A stretch of 64,000 nucleotides of DNA from contig NW_020555841.1 of NCBI RefSeq assembly GCF_003254395.2, positions 1 to 64,000 on the forward strand, in the 5' to 3' direction. Shown piece after piece: positions 35,481-49,277 of this stretch. The translations under genes and the position numbers were made by a program. The DNA is from Apis mellifera. Its lineage: Eukaryota; Arthropoda; Insecta; Hymenoptera; Apidae. The notes under the pieces are model-generated. The model was not told the DNA's origin. It did not search any database and worked only from the letters and a program-made list of their open reading frames with translations. Each line of letters begins with the position of its first letter. Positions within the stretch are counted from its first letter, which is position 1.

Positions 35481-36140
35481 TAGCGTACGAACCGTACATA
35501 TCTTAATATCCTAATAGAAAAAACCATATAATAAAATTGAATAATAAGCAATGTTTCGCTTGCTATGAGCGCAGATAACCGAATGTATCTCTATTATCTT
35601 CGGAGTACTTAATTTAATAATGCGCTATTCAAAAAAATTCTAAAATTTCTTCTTTATATACGTACGTTCGTAGCATATGAACTTCTTGTAGTAGAATAAC
35701 CATCCAAAATTGAGTATAAAGAGCATTTTAGCGCTTGCAATCGTAGGAGCGTAAGAAATCCTATCACTTTTAACTTTGAAAATACAGCGTTTTACTTATG
35801 CACTATTCAATAAATTCTAAAATTTCTTTCTAAAATTTTTCATACGAAAAGCATATGAAAAACGTATTATTCTAAAAATTCTAAAATTTCCTCTTCTTTA
35901 TCAGCGTATCATAGCGATCATAGCGTATGAACCGTAGAAGAATACCCAGCCAAAACTGATGTATGTAAAGTGCAATGTTTTCTTCTTGCAATGAGTTCAG
36001 AAAATCGTATGTATCTCTTTTAACTTCGGAGATACAGCAGTTTCAATAAAACCCATTTTAAACGTTTTAAAATTTCCTCTTATTTATGCGATCATAACAT
36101 ATGAACTGCTTGTCGTAAAGTAAACCAAAATTACATTTGT
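35460..36140. repeat. Degenerate tandem repeat, period about 200 bp
   Basis: Related phrases recur about three times in the same order: a CTTGCAATGAGCGCAG-like segment, TGTATCTCT...TTCGGAGATAC, ATTCTAAAATTTC with a TCTT run, CATAGCGTATGAACCG-like, and CAAAATTGAGTATAAAGAGCA-like. Examples of the ATTCTAAAATTTC element lie near 35638, 35815 and 35880, and a variant near 36068. Copies are diverged and unequal in length. Confidence 0.65.
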
Positions 36141-36199
36141 ACGGTTAAGAGTGGCGGTGATAAGAAATACTCAAACAGAAACGATATATATACATATAA

Positions 36200-36224
36200 T
36201 GTGTGTGTGTGTGTGTGTGTGTAT
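36200..36224. repeat. (GT)n microsatellite
   Basis: A pure GT/TG tract following an ATATATACATATAAT run. Confidence 0.9.
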
Positions 36225-39200
36225 AGAACATATAAGTCGTTCAGTTTAGATTTTAACATATATATATTATAATATAATCAATAGGAGAGTATATCTCGGA
36301 AACTAATAAATAATTAGTTAAAATTTTATATTTGAAATTTTATCTTAATCCATCTTTCAGAATTTGAACTCAATATACATAATAATTAAATCATATAAAT
36401 CATATCAGATCATTATAGTCATATAACTTGAACAAACAAAATTATAATAATCATATTTATAACGGTAGCAATACTAACATTGTTCTTAGAATATATTTTA
36501 AAGATTTAATAAGATTATTTATTGCAATTTTTCTTAATGATTATTGTATATTTATTTCCTATAATTCGCGAAATATCTTTTTATGAGTAAATACTAAGAA
36601 TATTAATATATTATATATTTATGTTAGTTATATAGTTATATAGTTTATATAGTTTATATAATTATAATATTAGTTTACCATTATATATTTTGTATAATTG
36701 TGTATAATTTTTGTGTGTTTGTATGTATAATTAAAAAAGAATAATTCCATGTTCAAACATTTCATCATGGACATATATGTAGAGACGAAATTCTATACTC
36801 TTTTTTATTCCATAATTTTATTTCGTGAAAAAAAAGATATAAATAAATATTGTTTAAATGAACTAAATTTAAATGAGTACAAAATATTAACATTTTTTTC
36901 AAGAGATCAATGAAATATTTAAAATCCAAAGTTTCTTTGAGATTATTATTCTGCGTAATGAATACAATATAATGCAATACAAAAATAATCTAAAAATAAT
37001 CTAAAAATCTAAAATTTATTTTATGGTCATTTTTTTTATCAGATTTCCATCGATCGAAAAATATATAGAATTATCTTTCAAAACTAATGCCAATTCAATG
37101 ATTTTCATATTCTGTATAGAATTCAATGATATGATATTTAAAGTTTTTTGAAAATAACTAAAAAATTAAAACCTCATTGATTATGTAAAGAAATGATGAT
37201 TATTGAAATATATTATTTCAAAATCATGAAAATTAATAAGAAGAGAAATATAGTAGGTATATATATAAATATAGTAAAGAAATAATCTTTGGAAAAATAA
37301 ATTTTAATTTAATTATTGCATTAATAGATCTAACCTCATTTCTAATGGAATTATCTAAGTAGTAAATATCTATTTCTCGAAGCAAATGTGTTGTTATTTC
37401 TATCTATAAAATTTATGCATATTTTAATTCACACCTTATAGTAAAAAAAAATATATAATCTTATCTCATGGTAAAATTTAGTGCAATTATTTACAAAAAT
37501 AATTTTTGTAGAATATACAAGAACCCATATTAAAGATCTTATAGTTTCCTTTATCTAATAATACTTCTAAGTTTAATAACATTGAAGAAAGATATATGTT
37601 ATAAAATATAACATAATACTACTGAAAATTCTCCTATTAAGTCTAATAATAAAATTTAATAAGAATATGTTTGATTAAGTATGCGTGAAAGTTTGAAAAT
37701 TTCAAAATGAGTATACCTTTAATAGATAAGAAAGGAAAAAAAATAGATTAATAATAAACAACATAATAATAATTTCATTTTTGATTTATGTTCAATTCAA
37801 ATGTCAATATTATCATTAATAAGAAGAAAAGATAGTTCTGGATTAATAACTTAAATAAAACAAAAAAAAAAAAAAAAGATATTAAGAGATTTCTTTTTCA
37901 GATAATAAACATTTCATTGAAAAGAAAATTGATTATAATATCTAATTTGCTTGGTATGCATATTGCAACTAATTTATAATTGTTTATAAACACAAATAGT
38001 CAAAATATTACTTATATGAAACTATCTATTATTTGAGACTCGTTCTTCCTCTATATTAAATAACATTATAAAATTAGAAAATTACACATTAATTATTGAG
38101 GAATTATCAAACTTAGCTTGTAATTTGAAAAGATATTTTCAACAAAATATTTTCTTAATAATCCATTATAATTATAAATTTACGTGCAATATGTAATTCC
38201 ATTTTATATCTTACATTAATATCTTTTATATTTGATAACTGATGTACCACTTCTATAATTTCATTTATCTTATGCAATTTGTCCTGTGTAATATTTAAAA
38301 AAGATTCAAATAATATGATTTTGAAAGAAATATAATGTTATGAGTAAAATTATAAATTTATCTATATGTTTATAATTTTCAGAAAAATAAAATAAGGATT
38401 AAAAGGATTTTATAATATATTTTATAATAATTTTATTTCTTTAATATAATATGTAAAAAAATAAGGAAATATAATAAAGAGATGAAATTTTTTTTAAATC
38501 TAAAAAATAATCATAAATCTAAAAAAAAATTCATAAAATTATATTTTAGTTCACGTAAAAATAGAAACTCAATGTGTAACATTAATATTTAATTTTTATT
38601 TTGATTATTTATGATCAAGTGATAGCAAACTTGTTTGTGTTTATTCAATAATTTGTGTTCGATGTAAATTATAAATTCGTTCTTGATCACGTCTTTTTAA
38701 TTCATTAGTAAATTTTATATCATAACGATAAATACAATAAAATTTAATGTAATAAATTAATGTTTTTTCAATTATAATCTTGGTTAAAAAATTTTTCTTT
38801 CATAATTGCTGTCTCTATGCAATAATAATTATAAATTATACAAATCTTTGTTGACTTGTATTAATTCGACGAGCATTTCATTGAAAAATAAAACATTAAA
38901 ATTTTAACTAATTTTTTATTGAATATATATGATATATCGATGTAAAAATTAAAAAAAATTTAATATATTATTATATAGTAATATATATATATTTCACTCT
39001 ATTTCGAATATGTCCAAATTTATTCACATAAATTATTTTCAAAAATCATTATTTGAGTACAATCGAACTGAAGTGTTACTCACAAAGATTTTTCTGTAAT
39101 CTTTGTTCAAATAAATTATGTAATTTTTTGTCATTATTAATTTTACAATATAAACTTTTTCGTTAAAATAAAATAGAATATATTGTCGATATGATTGAGA

Positions 39201-42200
39201 TCAAAATTTAATTTAGCTAAAATATTATTTTTAGTATTGAAATAATTAAAATTGAAATAATTTATAGAAATGGATTTCAAACTTTTTTTGACATTAAATC
39301 GATAGAAATATTATCTTACTAAAAATTAATCCTTTTTATCAATTTTTATCAATCTTTATTAATTTCTTTATATAATAAACAATTGTATAATTATTGATTT
39401 AATATGAAATGTGAGACAATATTTTATTCTGAAAATTTTGAATATCAAATATTTTTACAAAATAATATTATAAACACATTATATGAAAGAAAAATTAAAA
39501 ATATATAAAACAGAAAAATATATTTAAAAAAAAAACAAGCATTAAAAAATATTTTGAGAAATTATGAGAAGAAATTTAAATAGAATGGTTGCAATTATTA
39601 TTACAATAATCTAAAAAAATAAAAAATAAATCATGTTATAAAAATTACTAATATTTAATTTTCCAGATAATTTTCCTGCAAATTTATTTATTTTTCTATA
39701 AGCTTTCTATACTATTTATCTAGGATCACATTTAAAATTAAATCAACTTAAAAATTGTTATAAAAATATTTAATTTCATTTATTATATCATTGATAGAAG
39801 TTGAAGAAACTATTTTTTAGGAATATTTCTTATCAATGTTCATCAAAAAAGTTTAAGAAATTTGAAATTAATTTATTATTATGTATTAAACTTTTTAGAT
39901 TATTTTGGATTGAAAACCTAATGTATTCTGGAAAGAAAATTTATAATTAAGAGAAGTTAGAAGAAATATATTTTAAAAGTTAAAAAATATATAAAATTCA
40001 CTTGAATGAAGATAACTCAAGAAAATCAATAAATAATTTAATTATTAACGTTTGTAATTCTTTAAACATAAATAATCAAAAATAAACAAGAAAGGCTAAA
40101 TAGTAAATATAAAATATAATAGTAAATATAAAAATATTAAATACACATTGAGGTGATTTATAATACAATTGCAATTTATAATGCAATTTTTTTTTCAAAT
40201 TTATAAAAAAAATTTTTATCTCTATTTCTTTTTCTTATATTTCTTACACATCAGATTTTAAAAATAGATGAGAATTTTTTAATCAATCTTTGTTTCATTT
40301 TTGTAAAAAATATAAAAATATAGATGAGTTTATAATTATTTATAATATTGTACAAGATATATAAAAAAAAAAAGTGTAAAAAGTGTGATTTTACTTCTGT
40401 AAATCTGAAGATCTGTAAATAAAAATACATGCAAAAATGACTTTGACTTCAAATTGGAAATCAAATTCTTTTTTTATTATATGATATTTATCACAGAAAT
40501 AAAAAATTTCAAAAGAATTATGGATCTCAATGCAACTGTTTTTTTTAAAAAAAAAAAAGATATTAAATTTTTATTTCGAATTCATTTAATTTATAATTTG
40601 CTATATTATTCGTTCAAATGTAAAAAAAAGAAGTAACATGTAGCATCTAGATCTGTTATTATTATATTCCATATTTTAAAATATCAAATAAAATTACCAA
40701 TAAAATATCCAAAAATCCTATGAGATAATATATCAACATACCTTATGGTTCCTTCTTCTGTCCGCTCGTAATGAAATAAAAATGCGTCGAAAAAAAAAAG
40801 GAAATTAGATATTTTCGAAAAGAAACATAATCATCATTATGAGTGAAATATTTCTAAGAAATTTATTTCATTAGACTATAGATTTATAATTTTATTTCCG
40901 CGCTCGATAATTTTTTTTTATTTATATTTTCGACAATTCCTTGCAATAACTTTCTTTTGTTACTATTTCTTTAAATAACAATGAATTCGCATTTTTAAAA
41001 GTTTTTATACATGTTGAAATACATATATGCATCAATTTAAACAAAAAGTTTTAGTTAATCCCTGTTCATATATATATATGTACATATAAAGATACGACTA
41101 TCTTATATATATATTTATATAATAAAAATGTGACTCTTATTTTGTATATTTATGTGTAAATTAGGTATCATTGGATACAATTTTTGTTGTTTCGATTCTA
41201 TTTTATCCTTTTCCTTTTTGAATCGGTGAACACGACGCGATTTAATGAAATAGATTGTTAAGGAGATAATCCATATATAGTTTATTCTTATTTCTTTCAT
41301 TAAATATATTTTTTCTTATTGTTTATTTTAATCAAATCATTTCACAATTTATTTCCTAATAATTTTTCATTTTGTGTGTTTTTATTTGAATCTAATTAAG
41401 TTACAAAGAATACATATAACAATTACATGTATTATATATATAGAAATTTATTTCAATATATATAATATATAAAGATTTTTAGAAACACGAATTTTATATT
41501 GTTTAAAGCAAAAAAATATAAGACAAAAAGAAGATATCGAATTATTTGATAATAATAATGATAAATTGGGGTATCTACATATCATAATAAATATAATTTT
41601 TCTTTCAATTGACCGAAGAATAATGAAAATAAGAAATAAAATGAATTCAAAAACTAATAGAAATTTAATTTTTTTTTCCAAGAGAATGGTTAAATTATAA
41701 TATGATTCCTTCGAGACTTTTTATTCTTGTTTCTTGCTGTGAGTAGAATATACAATAAAAGTGTTTAACTTTTTGAATTTTAAATCATTTTTTCTCATAT
41801 TTTTAATGATCCGAATAATAATCGTTAAATTCAAAGATGTATAAATATGCTCTTGACATTTCCTTTCTATATATACATAAATAAAAGAAAAAATAGCAAT
41901 GAATATTTACTAATATTAATTTACAATATTTATTAATAATTTTGTTAATAAAGTTGTTTATGAAAATCCATATTTTTAAATTTATAAATTATATAATCTG
42001 ATATTAATTGTTAGTAATGTTATTATTAAAAAGTCAGAAACACATCAATAGTTAAATATTTTTAAAAGAAAAACATAATCTTAAGTCTAGAAATATAATA
42101 TCTATTTTTTATTCAATTAATTTTATGAGCATTTCCTTATAATTTATCTTATAAATATATGGTAAAAATAAGAGTCCCCAAACACGTAGTTTTTATTGAT

Positions 42201-43559
42201 ATATAAGAGAATATTTAAATCGTATTCTTGTTCATAATGTAATTATGTAGCGAAATGATGATTATTATCATTACGCTGGTTATAATTAATGTTTTTAAAA
42301 CTTCGAGATAAGTTTTTCAATAATTTTTCTCAATTCTAAATGATTCTAAGCTATTATCTATTTGTTCACTCTTCTAATAATTTTTTTTGAACACTATAAT
42401 GAAAAAAAAAATATAAGAAATATAATAAAATAATATTAAAAAAATTGTTTATCAATAACTTTGCGATAAATTTAATTAAAACATATTTATTCGGAAAAAT
42501 TTTTCATACAAAAATTTTTTCTCATTATTATTGATCATCTTATCTAAGTATAAACAAAGGGATCAAGAAAAGGGATCAAATGATGTTGTCTAACGAGCAC
42601 ATTGCCATTTTTAAGGAGAGTTTTCAATTATATATTTTTGAAATACCTCAGCCTCATTGAAGTGCAATATGATTTTAAATCCAAGAGTTACATATTCTAC
42701 ATACGATTGAATCAATGACAATCAATTTTATACTTTTAAGAATAAAAATATATAAGTATACGCTGACTACCAGTTTCGTTTAATTTTCTAAGAATTTTCC
42801 TTTAACTTGGGAATAAGTTAAAGCAATGACAAAGATTTTATTGGTTATTATCATGTTATCATTCAGAAACCGCGATCTTCCAAATTGAACTGTGGAAGAG
42901 ATTTCTGAAAGCACGAATCCGCAACACAAAATAAGAAGAAATTTAATAAATTTAAATTTATTTTGTAGCGAGCACATTTTTTAATATCTGAATACAATCA
43001 ATAGTCAATTTTTTTTAGAATTCATGCTTTGACCATCATCTATCGTGATATTGTGAGAGATTTAAGTTTCGTATAGTCTCACATATTGCATTTGAAATTT
43101 AATTCTATTCTTTGTTGAGACAGTACATCACTGGTTAGAAGTATCAAAATTCAAACATACCGAGTTTCTATCCAGCATTAATATTATCACAGATATAAAC
43201 AAAAAAAATTTTAATACAAATCGTTAAAGTCTAAAACTGAATGATTTTGAATATTACAACACAAATATGATGTGTGAATTGATAGTATTACTCGAAGGAC
43301 CACCTACTATCTATATATAGAACTAGCTATCTATATATAGAACTCTACAATCATTTAAATTATGAGCTTTGAGTGAACAAATGGTGGTTTAATTTAATTG
43401 TTTGCGGTTGATTAACGATTGTAATGATTCTAATTCTAATTTGATATGAACTGTATCGTTGCTGAATTCTATCTAATTTAAATTCTATTTTATTTTAACT
43501 GATCTAATCTAAAAGATTGTCGTAGGCCTTGGTTTTTTCTTCAATTATTATTTTCCATG
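36225..43559. other. Gene-free AT-rich interval
   Basis: More than 7 kb of very AT-rich DNA with homopolymers and short TA tracts. A tandem pair of CTATCTATATATAGAACT lies at about 43309-43345. I see one candidate coding piece (42780-42977, listed separately) and no convincing exon structure, tRNA or transposon otherwise. The short frames around 36765, 40454, 41115 and 41448 have chance-like composition. Confidence 0.6.
42780..42977 (-). CDS. Possible small secreted peptide or first coding exon
   Basis: A 65-codon minus-strand frame opens MCSLQNKFKFIKFLLILCCG. It has a basic n-region, a hydrophobic core LLILCCGFVL and small residues (S, E, S, S) after it, which matches a signal peptide. The mature part is short and basic (QFGRSRFLNDN...). 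Upstream on the minus strand, GATTGTATTCAG precedes the ATG by about ten bases and could be a splice acceptor. There is no known family match from memory, and in AT-rich DNA hydrophobic frames arise easily, so this is weak. Confidence 0.22.
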   Translation of the reverse strand: MCSLQNKFKFIKFLLILCCGFVLSEISSTVQFGRSRFLNDNMIITNKIFVIALTYSQVKGKFLEN

Positions 43560-43768
43560 AAAATGCAAACAAAGAGGAGATTAAAAGAATCAATAGTCGC
43601 GATGGAGAGCGTTTTCAAAAGATGGGTTCTCGCAGGGTTGCATTGCAACGTGTGGAGATTAAGACTTTTACGCTCGCTTCCATTATGGTGCCGCAAGACA
43701 CTGTATAAACGTGACTTATGAAGTGATTTCCTCTCGTGAGCAGGATTATTATGATAACGACTAGTCAT

Positions 43769-43801
<33 letters not shown>

Positions 43802-44484
43802 TTAAATCCAGCTCACATTCCCTGTTGACGGGTGAAAAATCCGACGTTTGACGAATTCTGCTTCGCAATGATAGGAAGAATCGACAACGAAGGATCAAAA
43901 AGCGACGTCGCTATGAATGCTTGGCTGCCACAAGCCAGTTATCCCTGTGATAACTTTTCTGACACTTCTTGCTGAAAACTCTTCAAGCCAAAAGAATCGA
44001 TAGACCGTGCTTTCGCAATCTCTATGCGTACTGAACAACGAGATCAAGCCAGCTTTTGCCCTTTTGCTCTACGCGAGGTTTCTGTCCTCGCTGAGCTGGC
44101 CTTAGGTCACCTGCGTTATTCTTTGACAGATGTACCGCCCCAGTCAAACTCCCCGTCTGGCAGTATCCTCGAATTGGATCACGCAGGAGTATTTTTAGCG
44201 ATCGGCCGCGAAGACCTCATACCAGTCTTACACGCTTGGCTCTAGAACACCGTGACAACCGGGTCGAAACACCGGCGCACGCACTCCGCCCAACCGAGTA
44301 AGTAAAGAAACGATGAAAGTAGTGGTATTTCACCGGCGATGTTACCATCTCCCACTTATGCTACACCTCTCATGTCTCTTTACAATGCCAGACTAGAGTC
44401 AAGCTCAACAGGGTTTTGTTTCCCCGCTAATTTTTCCAAACCCGTTCTCTTGGCAGTGGTTTCGCTAGAAAGTAGATAGGGACA
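43560..44484 (-). pseudogene. 28S rRNA pseudogene, 3' part (downstream of the R1 site)
   Basis: Nuclear large-subunit rRNA on the minus strand. Highly conserved text includes TGTCCCTATCTACT directly at the R1 site (44471-44484), CGAAACCACTGCCAAG, CTGTTGAGCTTGACTCTAGT, GGTGTAGCATAAGTGGGAGA, GGGGAGTTTGACTGGGGCGG, AAAGTTATCACAGGGATAAC, AATGTGAGCTGGATTTAAAC, and GTGAGACAGGTTAGTTTTAC, with ACCCTACTGATGACTAGTCG near the lower end. Below about 43720 similarity weakens and the lower end is uncertain. Substitutions and small deletions at normally invariant positions mark it as a decayed orphan copy. Confidence 0.88.
44471..44484 (-). repeat. R1 target-site duplication, 3' copy
   Basis: The minus strand reads TGTCCCTATCTACT, the classical 14-bp R1 target duplication, directly after the R1 3' end. 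Confidence 0.85.
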
Positions 44485-44903
44485 ATTGATGTCGGCCTTG
44501 CATCAGGGATGCAATTGCGCCGCTCCTGAGGGTATCCACCCCATATCGGCTTGGTCTGCCTGATGTTGTTGTACTTTGTACTCCAGCGTCACCCCGTCAA
44601 GCGAACCGGCGACGTAGATGTTATGTCGCCGTTGGGCTTGGAAAAGCCCTGCTCCGCACCGTCATGCGATATGGGACAAGTTGGATCTACCCCGTTGGGG
44701 AAACGGTTCGTTTAGTCAGCGATGGACGCGATATCTCCGCATCAATCGCTGTCCAGCGGGGACCACGAGGAGGTAGAACCGTCGGCTATTGCCCGATCCC
44801 GTGCAGGTTGATTCTTTTCGTTGAACCGTTAAACCCTACCGCATCGATACTAAGTATCGCCTGCTACCGCGGTCAGGGTTCTATTTGCGAAATCTTCGCA
44901 TCC

Positions 44904-47900
44904 TTACCTCGTATTCCGTAATTGACGGGATGCTCGCCTTTGCTTCTTGATGCGAAGTATCTTGACTGCTGTTTTCTTAAATTCGCTGAAAAAGGCGCGT
45001 CCGCAAAGTACTCGCATCACTGGCGGCCATGTTACTCCCATCTCTTCGCATTTTTCTCGTAGTTTGAACCGCTCCTGCACGAATATTTGGCAATTCAGAA
45101 GTACATGCTCCGTGGTTTCTCGTTCGTCGCTGCAAACGCACGATTCAGATTGTCGGAGTCCGAGCTTCGCAAGTTTATCTGCAAAGTCTCCATGAGTAAG
45201 AAACTGTAAGAAACTGAGTTATGTAATAGTCCGGTCTTACCCATTTACATTCCAGCCTTTCCTCCACATCGGAGAAAATGTTATATATCATCCTTCCCCT
45301 CGTGGACAGGTCCCATCTCTGCCACTCCGCGAGGAGGGCCGTGCGGGCCTCTTATAGATCGTTGCATATATACATCGCACGTTGCGGTAGAGGTCGCTCT
45401 TGGTTCGGTTGCTGCCTTCTCCTTATCCAGTATCTGATCTCCATCTCTTAAATTTTTAGGTCTATGGGACACCAGCCACTAACGGCAGAGCATCCGCCGA
45501 TGTTGTACGGTACGTCTTTTTTTGATGAGAACTAGGCGTTGTGCTTGTTCAAGTATTCGCAATCCTGACTTATTAAGTCTATCGCACCATCATATCGTTG
45601 TATACGTTGCTACCGGAATAAATATTCCTTCGTATAAGGTCAATAGACATTCGTGGTCGAGACCCCAATCCCTCTTCGCTATCGCTGCGAGGGCGTTGAA
45701 TTTTTCAGTACTTCTGGCTTTATCTGGCTTTAATTCGCTGTACGTGCGTCATTACTCTCAGACCGGTGTCCCAATATACGCCCAGGTATCTAACACTTGC
45801 CTTCATTCGTACCTAGCGTCCATGTAATCTTATAGTCGGGGGTCTGTTCGGATCCAGTGCATCTTTTAGTAGAATCATCTCTATGCCGAGAGCTTTTCCT
45901 CTGTACACCACTCCTCGATTATACCAATGGCGGTCTGTCCGGCTGTTTCGATTTGCATGCGACTATTCTCGGACACTAATATCAGGAGATCATCCGCGTA
46001 TGCGATCGCTCGCATACCTCTCCGTTCAAGGGTGAGGAGATCATCAAATACTCGGGTATAGATCCCTGCAAGCATTCCTTCGTGGCGTTCTTCGATACCA
46101 CTTCGTGTTTGCCGTTCGTCCTCGCAGATAATCGGCAACGAGAAGGAACAGATTCCTTGGACATTTCCTCTCTCGCAGACGGTGCAGTATACTCGGCCAG
46201 CATACATGGTCGAACGCTCCTTTGATATCGAATAGAATGGCGAGAATATATGTCCATTGATCCCACCACCATTTCTCTCATAACCAAGATCGCGTCCGTT
46301 GTTGACCTTCCCTTTGGAAATCCAAACTGATTCGCTGCTGCGTACCGGTTGTCCATGAAGACCAATCTAAGTCTCTCAGCCAGTAATTTCTTTAGACACT
46401 TTCCCATCACCGAGAGAAGACAAATCGGGCGATACGAAGCCAGGTCCGATGCATCCCTGTTGGCATCTTTTAGGAGTGCACGGATCGAGCCCTGTTTCCA
46501 GATTCCGGGGAAGGAACCGTAACGCAGACAAGCGTTGAAAATGTCTCTCAACTCTTTATGAATGACTTTGTAGGAGGCCTTTAGAACTTCAACTTCGATT
46601 CTGTCGGGGCTCGGCGCCTTACTGTTCCTCATACTGCCAACCACACGCCGGACTTCTTCCTTATCGAATGGCGGTACGTCGCTCGTCGTCGGGAGATCAC
46701 CCGCCGCGCGACGTTCCATTTTTTGGGCCGTAATGTCCTGCGTGTCATCCGGGACGAGGGAATCCAGCAATGCATAAACGCAGATCTCCCACATTGGCCG
46801 TTCTTTGTCATTGGCCTGCCAATCCTTCGTTGCAACTACGGCCTCTGACGTTACTTTTCTACCGCAGAGTTTGTAAATTGCGCCCCACGGATCACGGTTT
46901 CCTTCTATGGTAACGAAGCGTTGCCAGTTTTCGCGTCTGGCTTTTTCAATGGTCGTCTTGTATTCAGGAAGTTCAGATACATGGATCTTTTCCTCTCTCT
47001 GAGTTCGGGGGCACGCTCCATTTGGAACATCTTCCTCTTCAGCACTGTTAGGGAGTGCGTCCACAATGTGACTGATTTTACGTGTGCCTTCATCGCATGG
47101 TTGCACGTCTCAATGATCACGTCCCTAATGGCAATTGCTGCGGAGGAAACTCCCTCGGCCGAAAGGATCCCGGTAATCAAGCACCCCTAACTCCGCAACT
47201 CCGCGATATGCCTGCTGAATTTCCTCCAATCAACCGTTCTTATATTGAACCTGAGGAGTGTCAATCGATATTGTTGGCCGTGCTCCAGAGCCACGCATGT
47301 TAATATTGTGTTGTGATCACTGTAGTTGTCCATCCTTTCACAACGGACCATTTTCTGATGTGTTTCAGAACACTTCGAGACACAAGGGTTATGTCTATGG
47401 TCGAGGCACCCGAGTGTGAACGGAATGTCGGGGGTGATTCTGGCTCGTTTAGTATTATGAGATGGGTACTCGCCAGAACTAGCTTGATCTCCTCGCCCCG
47501 GGCATCCGTCCGACGACAATACCAGAGAGGCGATCTTCCATTTACATCCGCCGAAATAATTAATTTCGCTCCAAAAGGGTAGACGCGATGTGTTCTAATT
47601 TCCGGATGTAAGGCTCCACGCTATCGGAGCATTGAAAATATATACTTGCTATATACATCCGGCCGAAGGTCCCGAGTACGCACACACAATGGTCGTCGCA
47701 TAAATAAGTCAACTTTGTGATCGTTATCGACGGGTTCCGTATCGCTATTTCGGCCATGACCGCGGCGCTGAGTTTGCCTCCGATCATTTGCACATACCGC
47801 CCGAATCCGATGAATTTTACAATTCTCGGGTTGTATGGCATTTGCATGAGCAAGATGTCAATGTTTTCTTTGTCCATAACTCGCGCAATCTCAAGAGTGA

Positions 47901-47973
47901 CGCATTGCGCTCTCCGCATATTGAGTTCAGCCAGATATAGTTCGTGATCGATTTTATGATTCCTACTGGCCAT
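44904..47973 (-). pseudogene. R1 ORF2: APE-type endonuclease and reverse transcriptase, broken
   Basis: Would cut the 28S site and copy the R1 RNA by target-primed reverse transcription. Domains in order: APE endonuclease (47560-47973) with NMRRAQCVTLEIARVM and DILLMQMPYNP, where the normally catalytic Glu of the QEPY motif is Met; SADVNGRSPLWY near 47530; and NYSDHNTI near 47310, which carries the catalytic SDH. RT follows: KAPSPDRIEVEVLK near 46600, ASYRPICLLSVMGK, NQFGFPKGRSTTDAI, a frameshift near 46230, and the active site MRAIAYADDLLIL near 46010. The C-terminal part reads RYLGVYWD, LEQAQRLVL, and the cysteine-rich SESCVCSDERETTEHVLLNC near 45110. The start ATG overlaps the ORF1 stop (ATGGCCAGTAG, 47963-47973), as is common in R1. 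At least five frame changes. Confidence 0.92.
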
Positions 47974-49277
47974 AATCCGTTCGTAATAGGACTAGATTGA
48001 GGGCAGCCGCAAAGGAGGGGCAGGTCCTGTCCGTCACTGCGTATGATGACAGCTTTCCGTCTCTTTTGCAGTTATGACAGATTCCTTTTTTTGTTTGGGC
48101 AGTTTTTAAAACCATGGCCTTGTTCTGCGAAATGACCGTAGATCTCCTTTTTACCTCTCATTTTTACAATACTTGGCCGTATGACCGAAACTGTGGCATT
48201 TATAACATTTAGTCGCCACTATGTAGTCCTGTAGTCTGCAGCAATTCCAGCCTATATAGATTCTTTCCTTTTTGATGAGGGTCTCTCGGGCTTCTTTCGA
48301 AGCTTCGAGCACCCAATTACATCTTTCCTTATTTTTGTCACCGGTTTTGAAAGCCAGTTTTATTTGTTGGCGGAACTTATCTCTCGTATTTATCTCCGGA
48401 TTCTGCTCTATGAGAGCTTTCATCGTTTCCTAATCACTATCGGATCTGGGGACATCGTAAATTATGACTCGCGTGGGCTTTTCTTCGCCGAACTCCGACA
48501 ACGAAGCCCGCTTCCCTCAGTTTTTTGTTCTCAAGGAGAGTCGCGAAGTCTTTTTGGTCGGCTGTCTCCACGAGGATACCGTTTCCGCTTATTTTCTTCA
48601 CGTGATTTACTTTAAGCTTCTCAGCCACGAGTGAAACGATCCTTAAAACAGCTTCCTTAGTCTTGTCGGAGCTGCTTGCGACTCCTTGGTTAGCCGGAAC
48701 TATTGTTATTGCGTTCGGGGGATCTCTCTTTGTTTTGGTAATTGCCGCAATTCCAATCGCAACGCCAACGCATTCGGCATAAATCATATTCAATTTAACC
48801 GATTGCCGCTGGTTTTTTTCACGGCACTTTTCAACGTACGTTGTTGGAGCTGAGTATTATTTTGTAGCGCTATTATACAACCTTCAAGGTTACTGCTGTA
48901 AATTAAGCTCCGTTGGAACAGTATCTGAAGTTTCATGACTCTTGATGTAATTTGTCCCAAGACACGTTTCGGAACACTGTTTTCGGGGTCGAAAGGATGC
49001 TCAGGATTTCCTGATATGCTTTTTCGGCTTTGTTTTCATCTGGAACGTATTATCACTCTCCTTCGTCTCCTCCTGGGAATCCTCCATTCTAACTGATGCG
49101 GTATTCCAGGACTTCCGTTCTTGCGCCGCGACTTGACTTTTTTCTTGACTGAATTGATTCAGGACACTCTCGATCGGATTCCTCGCCGGAAGAAACCTTC
49201 CTCTTCATATAAGTGGATCGCGAAATATCGCAATCCATATCGGATGTCTCGATGACGCGCTTCGCCGCTTTCGACAT
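47963..49277 (-). pseudogene. R1 ORF1: gag-like nucleic-acid-binding protein, broken
   Basis: Likely RNA-binding particle protein of R1. Proposed start MSKAAKRVIETSDMDCD at 49277, with an acidic/basic N-terminus (RKVSSGEESDREC). The conserved central domain (48437-48793) contains TKEAVLRIVSLVAEKLKVNH. A region near 48151-48423 has WNCCRLQDYIVATK followed by the CCHC zinc knuckle CYKCHSFGHTAKYC, and a CHNCKRDGK...C cluster lies near 48060. It ends DYGQ-stop at 47963, overlapping the ORF2 start. Frameshifts separate the blocks. Confidence 0.85.

Noticed and set aside
40454..41681. Short frames at 40454 (+), 41115 (-) and 41448 (-)
   Set aside because: Lys/Phe/Ile-rich chance frames in homopolymer-rich DNA; no conserved motif or splice structure seen.
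44024..45195. Plus-strand frames at 44024, 44664 and 44947
   Set aside because: They run antisense through 28S rRNA, the R1 3' UTR and the R1 ORF2 C-terminus.
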